Below are positions 1-8,614 of a stretch of 64,000 nt of DNA, one piece after another. The position numbers and the translations under genes are program-made. This DNA comes from Chloroflexi bacterium B3_Chlor. GTDB taxonomy: Bacteria; Chloroflexota; Anaerolineae; UBA7937; B3-Chlor. Positions within the stretch are counted from its first letter, which is position 1, and each line of letters opens with the position of its first letter. Under the pieces are notes generated by a model, which searched no databases, was not told the origin of the DNA, and worked only from the letters and a program-made list of their open reading frames with translations. The stretch is taken from the NCBI GenBank assembly GCA_005223035.1, contig NJBK01000008.1:1-64000 (forward strand). Direction: 5' to 3'.

Positions 1-107
1 CTGTCACATCTGAGCTGCGCTGGCCCCAACCGGACTCCCCAATCAGGGGTAGACGCCGTTTCCGCGCTCCGCGGACCTCCTCTCAGCGCTAGGTTGAGAG
101 GCAGTCG

Positions 108-1256
108 CTAGGCGGCTTCGTCCTGATAGAGCAGTTCGTGTGCCTTGATCAGCCAGTCGGGGATCTCGATCTGCTGCGGGCACTTTTCCAGGCACTCCCC
201 ACACTCGACGCAGAGGTTGGCTCGCTCCTCCTCGTCAAGCCACAAGTATGACATTTGCGCCTGCTGCTCATCGCCGTATATCATCGCGTCGTTGTAGACT
301 TCGAAGACGCGCGGGATGTTGACGCCACTGGCACAGGGCAGACAGTATCTGCAATCGGTGCATGGGATGCGGCATAGCTCCTGGTATCTGTCCCGCACAC
401 GGGCGATGAGGCCCAGTTCCTCCTCGGTGAGCGTTCCAAGGCTGGACTCGCTGGCGCTGGCGACGTTCTGCTCCACCTGCTCCATTGTGCTCATCCCACT
501 CAGGACCACCGAAACCTCCTGGTGGCCCCACACCCACTGGAGTGCCCAATCGGCCGGGGTGCGCTTGCGCGGAGCGCTATCCCAGATATCCTGGACGACC
601 GGGGGGACGTTCTTGGTGAGAAGCCCGCCACGGAGGGGTTCCATCACCACAACAGCCAGTCCTTTGTTGGCTGCGTAATTCAGCCCCTTGGTGCCTGCCT
701 GATACTCGATATCCATGAAGTTGTACTGAATCTGGCAGAATAGCCACAAATCGGAGGCATCTACGATCTCCTTGAAGACCTCGTGTTTGTCATGAAAGGA
801 GAAGCCCAGGTGGTGAATGCGACCATCAGCAATGGCTTTCTCCGCCCAGCGGAGCACACCCAGGTCGCGCACCTTGGGCCAGCTTCCCGCGTTCAGCCCG
901 TGGAGTAGATAGAAGTCAACGTGGTCGGTCTGCAGCCGCTCCAGCTGCTCGTCGAGGTAGCGATCGAAATCCTCGGCCTCTTCGACTTTCCAACAGGGCA
1001 TCTTGGTGGCTAGCCTGATCCGCTCGCGGTAGCCTTGCTGCAGAGCTCGTCCCACGAATGGTTCGCTGGTTTCCCGGTGATACGGGTAGGCGGTGTCCAC
1101 ATAGTTGACGCCGTGGTCAATGGCGTAGCGGATCATACGAGTTGCTTCCGGTTCGTCGATCTTGCCAGGGTCGCCGTCAATCGTCGGTAACCGCATTGCA
1201 CCAAAGCCCAGCGCCGATGGTTTCCAGTCCAGTCGGCCGAAAGTGCGGTATTGCAT
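108..1256 (-). CDS. Aldo/keto reductase with C-terminal 4Fe-4S ferredoxin-like domain
   Basis: Predicted cytoplasmic NAD(P)H-dependent oxidoreductase. The first ~280 residues form an aldo/keto reductase TIM barrel: the N-terminal strand carries LGFGAMRLP, the catalytic Asp/Tyr segment is NYVDTAYPYH, and YFLLHGL follows. The last ~100 residues hold two Cys clusters, CTDCRYCLPC and CVECGECLEKCP, typical of the predicted ferredoxin-linked AKR group found in anaerobes. The ATG at 1256 is preceded by AAAGGAG, seven bases upstream, which supports this start. It stands alone on the minus strand. The family is clear; the substrate cannot be read from sequence. Confidence 0.9.
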   Translation of the reverse strand: MQYRTFGRLDWKPSALGFGAMRLPTIDGDPGKIDEPEATRMIRYAIDHGVNYVDTAYPYHRETSEPFVGRALQQGYRERIRLATKMPCWKVEEAEDFDRYLDEQLERLQTDHVDFYLLHGLNAGSWPKVRDLGVLRWAEKAIADGRIHHLGFSFHDKHEVFKEIVDASDLWLFCQIQYNFMDIEYQAGTKGLNYAANKGLAVVVMEPLRGGLLTKNVPPVVQDIWDSAPRKRTPADWALQWVWGHQEVSVVLSGMSTMEQVEQNVASASESSLGTLTEEELGLIARVRDRYQELCRIPCTDCRYCLPCASGVNIPRVFEVYNDAMIYGDEQQAQMSYLWLDEEERANLCVECGECLEKCPQQIEIPDWLIKAHELLYQDEAA

Positions 1257-1772
1257 GGTGGAACTCCTTTGATTCTTGGTGTTGGCAGATTCAGGGAACG
1301 AGTTTGGGCCGGAGAACAGCCATCACCTTGCTGTTGACCAGCCCCATTTCCTCTTCAAATCGCCCCCCGACCCCTTGAAGTGGAGCCCAGATCGGTTCAA
1401 GCCTGGAACTGCACCGATCTTGAAGCTCCTCGCCAGATCGATGGCGTTGTACCACAATCGAGGAGAAACGGCAAGGGGACGTGTGCAGGTGGTACGTCCG
1501 GATAACCTCCGGCAAAGCTGGTTCGGAATGACAACACGAGGCCCGGCCATCGAGGAGGAGAATCTGTCAAAGGTGTGGCCAAACCCTGGAGCGTAAGTGC
1601 GGCAAAGCCTCAGGGGGATCTTGCCATCATAGGGCGCGGACGGATCCAGCGACTGGTCACGCGCCGCTTTCTGCTGGCAACACAATCCGCAACCCTACAA
1701 AGCGAGGATTCTGCCCAACTTCTCGTATCGACTTCCCCTCCTCGCGGTCGGGAGGGGGTATGGAAACGCGCT
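1257..1772. other. Intergenic region carrying a composite repeat copy
   Basis: No convincing gene lies in this ~515-base gap; short frames here lack family features and ribosome sites. It contains one copy of a dispersed composite repeat (about 1570-1770), described separately. Confidence 0.5.
1570..1770. repeat. Dispersed composite intergenic repeat, copy 1
   Basis: Starts with GGTGTGGCCAAACCCTGGAG, which matches 7493-7513 with about two mismatches. A GCCTCAGGG block follows ~36 bases on. A weaker second block about 80-130 bases later (CGCCGCTTTC ... CAACCCTACA) resembles the second block of the copies near 3600 and 7490. The alignment was made by eye; the outer limits are approximate. Confidence 0.4.
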
Positions 1773-2141
1773 TTACTGACCAGACCCAGGGGCAAACAAT
1801 TGTACCGTCTCGTCCTGCAGCAGAACCCAGATACTGTAGACCCCTATCGCAGTCCCGATCGGGATGCTGAGTAGGGCCAAGACGGAGAGTACCAGAACCA
1901 GGTACCGGGCCCAGGACCTTAGCCTTAGTACTCCAATGCCGCCCACAATCCCAGGCACGGCGAAGGTGCCTAAGAGACCAGGTACGATACAGCCGACGCC
2001 AGTGAGGATGGTCTGTGCCGTCTCATCGTCCGTAGCAGCCCCGATCCCAGCCATGACCATGAAGATGATGACCGCCCACAGAATCCCCCAGGCGGCGTAG
2101 CCTATGTGGAGCGCTCCAACAATCGTGACGTGCTTCTGCAT
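1773..2141 (-). CDS. Small four-helix membrane protein, unknown function
   Basis: A 122-residue hydrophobic protein with about four membrane segments: residues ~6-35, ~45-68, ~72-85 and ~86-108. The start ATG at 2141 has an AGGGGGG tract seven bases upstream. The composition (Gly, Ile, Val, Leu, with short charged turns) is like the small DUF-type integral membrane proteins seen in many Chloroflexota. No catalytic motif is visible and there is no operon partner. It is probably a real gene because the frame, hydrophobic pattern and ribosome site agree, but I do not recognise a named family. Confidence 0.6.
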   Translation of the reverse strand: MQKHVTIVGALHIGYAAWGILWAVIIFMVMAGIGAATDDETAQTILTGVGCIVPGLLGTFAVPGIVGGIGVLRLRSWARYLVLVLSVLALLSIPIGTAIGVYSIWVLLQDETVQLFAPGSGQ

Positions 2142-2341
2142 TCTCTAACCCCCCTTTGACGCTCTGTCGGACGTTGTAGAGGAATCAAACCACAGGATGG
2201 GGACGAGGGCAAGCTTTGCCGCAAGGCGTGGTGCCGTTCGAAGCGCCGCCGTTCAGGAGGCGGACGTATCAGTCGGCGCCAACGGCGAATGCCCAGAAGG
2301 GTATCTTGTCACGCCTCAGCCATCATCATCGCTACCGTTTG

Positions 2342-3304
2342 TCATTGATGCTCCAACACAACGCCCTTGATGCAAGGCGCGATGTCGGTCTGAGCCTCAA
2401 CGCATCCAGAGAACCCAGACGCCTGGCTGCTCGCAGCGAGGAACAGCTCCTTCGTGTCGCTATTGCAGGCTCCATGCCCGAATCCATCCTCCACAAAGCC
2501 ATGGTCCGTGGTGAGCACGACCAGCGTTCCGTCTTCTATGCCTTGTGCACCAAGCTCGGTCAGTAATCTGCCCAATTCTCCATCCAGCCGTACGAGAGCC
2601 TCCGAGTACTCTACATGGTTCTCGCCGTAGTAGTGACCGACATTGTCAGGCTCCTGGTAGTGCACCCAGAGAAAGAACCGCGAACTCGCGTACTCTCTGA
2701 TGAACTCTATGCTCAAGTCGGTGACCCAAGAATAGAGCCATCCAACCTGCCAGTAATCAATGTCAGGCTTGGCATTCGACAGAGGTATATGGGGCCAGAA
2801 TTGCGCGTCCATGGAGCATACTATTCCCGTCACGTAACCTCGCCCTTTGAACCATTCCCACAGGGTTAGCCCGTCCGGGATAGGCTGACGGTCTTTGTTT
2901 CTCCAGTTGGCCATCCCAGGGTACCCCAGCCCCGTAGCTATCGCAGAATTGGCGGGACCAGTTTCGGTCCTGTACCCGTCGCCGCTCCCGGGCTCGCAAC
3001 TCGCGCTGTCTATGTAAGGGAGAAGCAAGACAGCATCTTCGCTGATGAAGTTCTCCAGGCTGGGAAGCTCTCCATTATCTAGCATCTCAAGAAGGTGCGC
3101 CCGTTGGGTGCCATCCCAGATGACGATTATCACCTTCTCAGGCCTCCAGGGCCAGTTCTTGACCATCAGCGGAAAATAGTAGAACGACGTGGGAGTGAAT
3201 GTAGGAGGCGGACTCTCGACGAGGTTGTTTGAAGACGCCGAGATAGGTATCATCAGCACAAGAAGCGTACAAGTCGGTAGCAGTAAGAGGATCGTGCGCT
3301 TCAT
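2342..3304 (-). CDS. Secreted alkaline-phosphatase-superfamily phosphodiesterase/phosphatase
   Basis: A 320-residue exported enzyme. The N-terminus MKRTILLLLPTCTLLVLMIP is a signal peptide or anchor. The body has the metal-binding pattern of the alkaline phosphatase/nucleotide pyrophosphatase fold: VIIVIWDGTQ (first Asp), a Ser/Thr nucleophile region in TGPANSAIATG, EPDNVGH (Asp and His), TTDHGF (Asp-His) and FGHGACNSDTKELF (His). It probably cleaves a phosphate ester or diester outside the membrane. An upstream TTG at 3358 would lengthen the frame but would put 18 polar residues before the signal, so the ATG at 3304 is preferred. Its substrate is unknown. Confidence 0.8.
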   Translation of the reverse strand: MKRTILLLLPTCTLLVLMIPISASSNNLVESPPPTFTPTSFYYFPLMVKNWPWRPEKVIIVIWDGTQRAHLLEMLDNGELPSLENFISEDAVLLLPYIDSASCEPGSGDGYRTETGPANSAIATGLGYPGMANWRNKDRQPIPDGLTLWEWFKGRGYVTGIVCSMDAQFWPHIPLSNAKPDIDYWQVGWLYSWVTDLSIEFIREYASSRFFLWVHYQEPDNVGHYYGENHVEYSEALVRLDGELGRLLTELGAQGIEDGTLVVLTTDHGFVEDGFGHGACNSDTKELFLAASSQASGFSGCVEAQTDIAPCIKGVVLEHQ

Positions 3305-3892
3305 TGTCGGGTCTCTTCTCTGGTTGCCGATGCCAACCTTCTGGGTTGGAGGAATCAATACGCGCCAAGCACGTCGACGCCCACTACCAACGCCTCCCTC
3401 GACAGATAGGGGCCTCCTCCCTCCCGCTCAACATCCGTCCTCAGTGTTGCACCAGCCAAGCGTCGCCAACACCGAGCAACGCCTTCACACAGCCCCGCGA
3501 TTTGACCCATGAAGTATACTACGAACTCGAAGACTGGGCATCCCAACTCGCTAAGACACCACAGCACCGCGCCGTGCGCGGATGCGTGCATCAAGAGGTG
3601 TAACCGGATCTTGCATGATTCCAGCGGAGCCTCAGCGGCACTGAAACATCGTCAGGCTCAAGTCGCAATCACTCCCGTTCGTCTCGCGAACGCTGTGCCA
3701 GAAGTGACAGGCGCGCGCTTTCGCTCCGTGGCCCCAACTCTAGCACCGCCTGCAGGCAGCGATGTCCTTTCTCAAGGTCGTCTCTTTCAGCTGCAGCGGG
3801 TTGTTGAGCGGCCAAACGGGGTACTAGGAAAGCCAAAAAGTGATCTTCCTACACCCTTACTTCCTAGGGGCATCGGGCCAATCGCCCTCAGA
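3305..3892. other. Intergenic region with composite repeat copy
   Basis: About 590 bases without a supported gene. The frames here lack recognisable motifs. It carries composite repeat copy 2 (about 3597-3805). Confidence 0.5.
3597..3805. repeat. Dispersed composite intergenic repeat, copy 2
   Basis: Begins with GGTGTAACC and reaches GCCTCAG after ~33 bases. A second block around 3714-3800 (GCGCGCTTTCGCTCCGTGG, then CCAACTCTAGCACCGCC, then TCAAGGTCGTCT) aligns by eye at roughly 70% with 7625-7712. The block order and spacing are the same as in the copy at 7491. It is not coding in any convincing frame. Confidence 0.45.
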
Positions 3893-4360
3893 CTAATAGA
3901 TCAGCGGAAGAATGAAATAGGTCTGATCGGTGTATTCCTCCCAGATGATACCGAACTTCTTATGAAGTGCTGTCTCTTCTAGTCTCGCCCGCAAGACAGT
4001 CAGTGGGAGAAAGACCCCGAATGTAAGGATCAATCCCCACATGCTCCTCATACCGAGGGCAAGACCAGTAATTGAGATTATCATCCCGAGATAGAGCGGA
4101 TGACGCACAATTCGATATGGCCCCTCTTTGATCAGATTCTCTGTGACAGGTTGGATGTTGCCCTGAAATGCTCTCCTCAGACAAAGGACCGCACAAGCAA
4201 ACAGGAGCATCCCAAAGATAAAAGCTGCAAATCCTAAAGGCTTAAGGAAGGAGGCCCACAGCTGTAGTCCACCCTTTGTTGCTAAACCTACAATTAATGA
4301 GCCTGCACCGCTAAGAGCATGAAGAAGTGCAATAAGATTATCCTTCCGCACTGATCCCAC
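3893..4360 (-). CDS. Isoprenylcysteine carboxyl methyltransferase (ICMT/PEMT)-like membrane protein
   Basis: A 155-residue integral membrane methyltransferase of the ICMT/phospholipid methyltransferase superfamily. The signature is clear in the middle and C-terminus: LIKEGPYRIVRHPLYLGMII (Gly-Pro-Tyr...Arg-His-Pro-Tyr-Leu), followed by a hydrophobic stretch, then the LEETALHKKFGIIWEEY motif. About four membrane segments flank these motifs. It should use S-adenosylmethionine to methylate a small lipid or thiol acceptor, but the bacterial substrate is unknown. A GTG at 4360 opens the frame. A second GTG at 4351 has AGAAGG eight bases upstream and may be the real start. Confidence 0.85.
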   Translation of the reverse strand: MGSVRKDNLIALLHALSGAGSLIVGLATKGGLQLWASFLKPLGFAAFIFGMLLFACAVLCLRRAFQGNIQPVTENLIKEGPYRIVRHPLYLGMIISITGLALGMRSMWGLILTFGVFLPLTVLRARLEETALHKKFGIIWEEYTDQTYFILPLIY

Positions 4361-4866
4361 CTTCTGAGAATAGAAGGAATGACCGGTAGACTACTGATTA
4401 GGCAGACACTTCCTCGCCTAGTACCCCCCGCAGCACCTTGGGTGGATGTCTGTCCCAATGCCCACGGCATATGTGAAGTCAATGCTAGTAGTATCACGAA
4501 GAGTCCTCTTTGGCAAGCAGTTCCTTTCCAAGTGCAAGGTCCGCTTCCTGTGCGACCACTGCCCAGGGCGTCCCTCTCACGGCCAGTAAGGCACGACGTC
4601 CCCTCTTGCGCCTAGGCGGATACCGAGGTCGGGTATGAGGATGAAGTGCGGTTAGGTCAATGAGGCGGGCTCTACCTCAGTAGCCCGGTCCCACTGTTTT
4701 GCGAAACACAGCCCGTAGACGCCAATGATTAGACAAGAAGGGAAATCCATGATACAGTATGCTGGCGTGAGACCAGGCGCCAAGAGTGCGCAGCGTCTGC
4801 CCGTGCGGTGGCGCAGCTGGCAGATTGGGGATAGGCTACTACTTGAGAATGGAGGTGGTTCCTGCA
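4361..4866. other. Intergenic region, nothing identified
   Basis: About 500 bases between two divergent genes. I see no gene, no consensus promoter with good spacing and no repeat copy. It presumably holds the control regions of both neighbours. Confidence 0.35.
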
Positions 4867-6357
4867 ATGATAGAACTGACGGAAAGAAGAGCCAGCATAC
4901 AACCTATCAAGTCGAAACTGAGAATCAGCATCCTCGATGACGACGACATAAGGAGGATAAACCAGACGGCGCTGACCATCCTGGAGGAAGTCGGGATAAA
5001 GATACCGTCGGATACGGCGTTGAAGATATTCGCCGATGCCGGAGCCGATGTGGATTTCGATAAGCAGATCGTCAGAATTCCAAGCCAATTGGTGGCTGAT
5101 TCTCTGAAGAAGGCTCCCAGGCGCTATACTTTATGTGGGAGAAGACCGGAACTCGACGCCAGAATAGGAAGTGGGGAGGGTACCTATTTCTATTGTAGTG
5201 GCGAAGCACCCAAGGTTGTGGACCTGAAATCCGGCGAGAGACGACTCTCCATCAAGAGCGATGTGGAGAAGATGGCGAAGATAGCCGACTATCTTCCCAT
5301 TGTATCACTGATTTGGCCAACGGTCAGCGCTGGAGACAAGGGAAGAACCGCGCCGATTCATGGAGTAGAAGCCTGCTTCAACAATACGGAAAAGCACGTC
5401 CAGACAGAATCGGTTATGGACGAAATCTCAGCCAAGTATGCCATTGAGATGGCTTCTGTGATTGCTGGAGGAAGGAACAAACTGAGGGAAAGGCCCATTT
5501 TCTCGCTCTTGTTGTGCGCCATCGCACCTCTCGCCCACGACAAGGGCGGGATAGAATCGGCCCTTGCTTTCGCCGAGGCCGGCTTACCCATAGGGTTTAT
5601 GTCCATGCCCACGATGGGTTTGACAGCCCCTCCATATCAAGCCAGTTGCCTGGCTACAGGATTGGCAGAGGTGTTGAGTGGCTGCGTTTTGACACAGATC
5701 GCTCACCCGGGAACCCCCAACTACATAACCATAATCCCCTCAATTGTCGATCCACGATCGGGGAATTACTTCATGGGGTCATCCTTTGCCCAGATTACTG
5801 CTGCTGCCGTTGTTCAACTTGCCCATTCCAATGGACTACCCGTTACAGCTTGTATGTCTTTCGGAGGAAGTGCCTACAAGCTGAATAGCTGGCAAGCAGG
5901 AATAGAGAATCTCTATATCCACCTCCTCGCAGTTATGGCAGGAGCCGACATGTCCTTCGGTCCCAGTGGCATGATAGAAGCTGTAAGCTTGCTAGATATG
6001 AGAAGAATCCTGTTTGACAGAGAGATCCTGCAAGCCATAGATATCATCACCAACGGGATTGAGGTGAACGATACTACTCTGGCTTTTGATATGATACGGG
6101 ACGTGGGTCCCCTGGGCATGTTCCTAGGACAAAGGCGCACGGCCAAGGAGCTTCCACGGCTCTGGCCACCGTCTATCCTCTTTGAAAAACCGAAGCTTCC
6201 AGAGGAGAGGTACAGGGACCCGTTGGAGGTCGCTCACGAGGCTATTGATTGGATCTTGAAAAACCATCAGCCAGCACCTCTGCCTGAGGAGGTAACGCGA
6301 GAGCTCAGAAAGATAGTGGCTGCCGCTGACCAACACGAGAATCTGAAGAGCGATTGA
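4867..6357 (+). CDS. MttB-family (COG5598) corrinoid-dependent methyltransferase, non-pyrrolysine type
   Basis: A 496-residue protein of the trimethylamine methyltransferase family. Landmarks are ISILDDDDIRRINQTALTIL near the N-terminus, TYFYCSGEAPKVVDL, VEACFNNTEKHVQTES and SFGGSAYKLNSWQAG. The frame is open throughout with no internal amber codon, so it belongs to the non-pyrrolysine group. Characterised members of that group demethylate quaternary amines such as glycine betaine and pass the methyl group to a corrinoid protein. The ATG at 4867 is chosen because GGAGGTG lies nine bases upstream; an ATG at 4849 and a longer frame from 4786 lack this. A 3-hydroxyacyl-CoA dehydrogenase-like gene follows directly. 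No corrinoid protein is encoded nearby. Confidence 0.88.
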   Translation: MIELTERRASIQPIKSKLRISILDDDDIRRINQTALTILEEVGIKIPSDTALKIFADAGADVDFDKQIVRIPSQLVADSLKKAPRRYTLCGRRPELDARIGSGEGTYFYCSGEAPKVVDLKSGERRLSIKSDVEKMAKIADYLPIVSLIWPTVSAGDKGRTAPIHGVEACFNNTEKHVQTESVMDEISAKYAIEMASVIAGGRNKLRERPIFSLLLCAIAPLAHDKGGIESALAFAEAGLPIGFMSMPTMGLTAPPYQASCLATGLAEVLSGCVLTQIAHPGTPNYITIIPSIVDPRSGNYFMGSSFAQITAAAVVQLAHSNGLPVTACMSFGGSAYKLNSWQAGIENLYIHLLAVMAGADMSFGPSGMIEAVSLLDMRRILFDREILQAIDIITNGIEVNDTTLAFDMIRDVGPLGMFLGQRRTAKELPRLWPPSILFEKPKLPEERYRDPLEVAHEAIDWILKNHQPAPLPEEVTRELRKIVAAADQHENLKSD

Positions 6358-6434
6358 GGGAGGCCGACAAACGGCAGCCATTCTCAGCCGCCCTGGCCCT
6401 ACAGAAGAAAGCGTACAGCCTGGAGGAGAATCGA

Positions 6435-7397
6435 GTGGAAATCAACAATGTCGCAGTCATCGGCGCCGGTACGATGGGACACGCCCTAGCTCAGGTGTTC
6501 GCCCTGGCTGGCTTGCAGGTTGCCTTGACCGACGACGATGCGGAAGTCCTGGGAACTGCAATCCAGCGTATCCAGGCGAACCTCGAGACTTGTGTCAAGC
6601 ACAGCTCTGTCGATAAAGACAGGGCTGCAAGTGTGCCTTCGCGCATCACTCTGCCCTCCAATCTGGCCGATGCGGTTTCCGAAGCCGACTTCATCGTTGA
6701 AGCCGTCTATGAAGACCTCGACGTCAAGCACGAGGTGCTTCGCCAGCTAGAGGAGCACTGCCCGGCCCACGCCGTCATCACCAGCACCACGTCTGGCTAT
6801 CGTGTCCGCGACATGGCAGTCGCACTGAGCCATCCACAGCGGTTCCTAGTAACACACTACTGGGACCCACCCTATATCATCCCGGTCGTGGAAGTGGTCC
6901 CTGGAGAGCACACCTCTGCTGAGGCTCTCGAGACCACCATGACGCTTCTCGAAGCCGTGGGCATATATCCAGCGTTGGTGAAGAAAGACGTTCCCGGTTT
7001 TGTCGGCAATCGCCTGCAGCATGCCTTGCGCCGAGAAGCGATCGCCATCGTAGAGCAAGGCATCGCCAGCCCTGAGGATGTGGACCTCATCACCAGGCTG
7101 AGTTTCGGCCTGCGATTGCCCATAGTCGGCCTACTGGAGACCATCGACATCGGCGGCCTGGATCTCACCCTGGCGATTCATACCTACTTGCTCCGCGAGC
7201 TGGACCGTTCTACTGAGCCCCAGCAACTGATCCAAGACAAGGTCGCGCGCGGCGAGTCGGGAGCGAAGGCCGGCAAAGGATTCTACGACTGGCCCAGGGG
7301 CCGCGCTGAAAAGGTCATTCGGCGGCGCGACGAGACCCTTCTGGAGATGGTGGAATGGCTCAGAGCGCGCGGTTTCCTGCCAACGCCGTCTGACTGA
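6435..7397 (+). CDS. 3-hydroxyacyl-CoA dehydrogenase-family NAD-dependent dehydrogenase
   Basis: A 320-residue enzyme. The N-terminal Rossmann fold has NNVAVIGAGTMGHALAQVFA (GxGxMG) and binds NAD. The catalytic His segment is THYWDPPYIIPVVEVVPG, and the C-terminal helical domain begins at PGFVGNRLQHALRREA. That His region resembles the hydroxyacyl-CoA/carnitine/gulonate dehydrogenase superfamily rather than classical fatty acid enzymes. The GTG at 6435 is chosen because GGAGGA lies eight bases upstream; a TTG at 6354 overlapping the previous stop is less likely. It sits 77 bases after the MttB-family gene, so oxidation of a hydroxylated quaternary amine such as carnitine is an attractive but unproven role. 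Confidence 0.85.
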   Translation: MEINNVAVIGAGTMGHALAQVFALAGLQVALTDDDAEVLGTAIQRIQANLETCVKHSSVDKDRAASVPSRITLPSNLADAVSEADFIVEAVYEDLDVKHEVLRQLEEHCPAHAVITSTTSGYRVRDMAVALSHPQRFLVTHYWDPPYIIPVVEVVPGEHTSAEALETTMTLLEAVGIYPALVKKDVPGFVGNRLQHALRREAIAIVEQGIASPEDVDLITRLSFGLRLPIVGLLETIDIGGLDLTLAIHTYLLRELDRSTEPQQLIQDKVARGESGAKAGKGFYDWPRGRAEKVIRRRDETLLEMVEWLRARGFLPTPSD

Positions 7398-7724
7398 GCA
7401 GAATTCGTGTTTTTGGGGTAAGCAGGTGTTGCCGGGCATCGGCTTGCAGCGCGTGGACAGTGGACAGATGACCGTGGGAGGAGCACGTACCAAGGGTGTG
7501 ACCAAACCCTGGAGTGTCTCCGCAGCGCAGGCTCAGGGCTCCTGTAACACCGACAGCCATCGACGGCAATAGACACCTTGTCAACCACCAGTGTCTGGCG
7601 ATCTTGGGACCGCCGGCGCCAGGCGTGCGGTTCCGTCCTCCAGGTCCAACCCTGGCACCGCCCGTCGGCACTGGCGCTTTTCGTCAAGCTCGTCTGCTTC
7701 CGCTGTCAGCGAGCGCGGGGCCAG
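7398..7724. other. Intergenic region with composite repeat copy
   Basis: About 325 bases between convergent genes. It contains the best-preserved copy of the dispersed composite repeat (7491-7715) and no gene that I can support. Confidence 0.5.
7491..7715. repeat. Dispersed composite intergenic repeat, copy 3
   Basis: Block 1 is GGTGTGACCAAACCCTGGAG followed by a GCTCAGGG block. Block 2 (about 7625-7712) has CCAACCCTGGCACCGCC and TCAAGCTCGTCTGCTTCCGC. Both blocks recur in the same order at 1570 and 3597. It looks like a decayed non-coding mobile or structural element. Confidence 0.45.
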
Positions 7725-8264
7725 TCAGGCGCGTCTACCTCCATGTTCTGCCATCTCCAATAGAGGCGAGTTTACTATCTCATCCGGCAGGAGAAAGGGG
7801 CTCGTCTCGCCGGGCACGAGGTCGAACCCTCCCCACAAGAAGGTTCTGTCCACCAGCGAAGTGCAAACCTCGCCTGTCCCCAGCAGAGTCGTGTACCGGT
7901 CAGCCGCGCTGAATCTGGGAATCCTTCTGATTATCCGCCAAACGATAGCAGGCAGGGCCTCGAAGCGGTATCGCTTGCCCACCTCTCCGGCAACAAAGCT
8001 GTGCATGCGGTCGTATGCTCCCTGTCTCTCAGCCTCGTCGTCAAAGCACCAATGCTGTAGGCGATAAGCGCCGTACTCGTAGTACCTGTCCGGTCTCCAG
8101 AGGTCGTCAACCACGCCCTCCGCCCCTGCCTCGATGATGCGAGTGGAAGAATCGCCCAGTTGATAGCGGAGGAGGGCATGTGTCCATCTGATGTCTGCCC
8201 CGAGCCAGTTGGCAACACGCAACCACAAGCTCGGTGTCTGCGTCACGACTATGTCAAGCTGCAT
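7725..8264 (-). CDS. Permuted papain-like (YiiX/YaeF-type) hydrolase candidate
   Basis: A 179-residue protein without a signal peptide. An early His sits in IRWTHALLRYQLGD and a later Cys in GTGEVCTSLVDRTFLWGG. This His-then-Cys order, with Cys followed by Ser and a hydrophobic helix, is what permuted NlpC/P60-like (YiiX, C92) amidases show. It would hydrolyse an amide or thioester, but no substrate can be inferred. GAGG lies eight bases before the ATG at 8264. A short open frame ends 14 bases upstream and could be a remnant partner. The fold assignment is by pattern only. Confidence 0.55.
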   Translation of the reverse strand: MQLDIVVTQTPSLWLRVANWLGADIRWTHALLRYQLGDSSTRIIEAGAEGVVDDLWRPDRYYEYGAYRLQHWCFDDEAERQGAYDRMHSFVAGEVGKRYRFEALPAIVWRIIRRIPRFSAADRYTTLLGTGEVCTSLVDRTFLWGGFDLVPGETSPFLLPDEIVNSPLLEMAEHGGRRA

Positions 8265-8278
8265 TGGTGAACCTCACA

Positions 8279-8398
8279 CTACGGAAGCCGAATAGGCGAC
8301 CGGTCCGGTTCCTCGTCGTCACTTTGTCGAAGCTTCACAATGCCATTCTCCACGACGTAACACCCGTTGTCAAGAGCGAGTCGTATTCTCTGGGCCAA
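8279..8398 (-). pseudogene. Short open frame, possible gene remnant
   Basis: A minus-strand frame ends in TAG at 8279-8281 and reads back with protein-like composition (LAQRIRLALDNGCYVVENG and then an acidic, Arg-rich tail). An in-frame stop sits near 8434. The only start inside it is a TTG at 8398 without a ribosome site. It ends 14 bases before the next minus-strand gene, as an operon partner would. It may be the tail of a lost gene or chance. Confidence 0.25.
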
Positions 8399-8555
8399 TT
8401 CTTTGGCAAGGGCTGGGAGGACGCTCTTATACTATCACAAACAGCCACGGTGCGGTCACAAGCGCAAGGGGGGCCGCGAGGCCATTTGTATGGCTTCAAT
8501 TGCGCAACCAATCCAGACGAACTTGCGCCGCACCCCTGAAGTTGTATGGCCATAC

Positions 8556-8584
8556 TTGCATTCTCGGACAAACTCTGGTATAAT
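8556..8584 (+). promoter_or_regulatory. Sigma-70 promoter of the winged-helix/HEPN cluster
   Basis: TTGCAT (8556-8561) and TATAAT (8579-8584) are separated by exactly 17 bases. The predicted transcript starts near 8591, and GGAGG at 8603-8607 then leads to the ATG at 8615. Confidence 0.75.
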
Positions 8585-8614
8585 TAGGTAACTCTCAAGA
8601 ATGGAGGATGCAAA

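Noticed and set aside
4630..4660. Near match (about 20 of 21 bases) between 4637-4657 and 23071-23091 (GAGGATGAAGT..CGGTTAG)
   Set aside because: Single short match, one side inside the DUF1848 gene; no flanking similarity was seen, so it may be chance.
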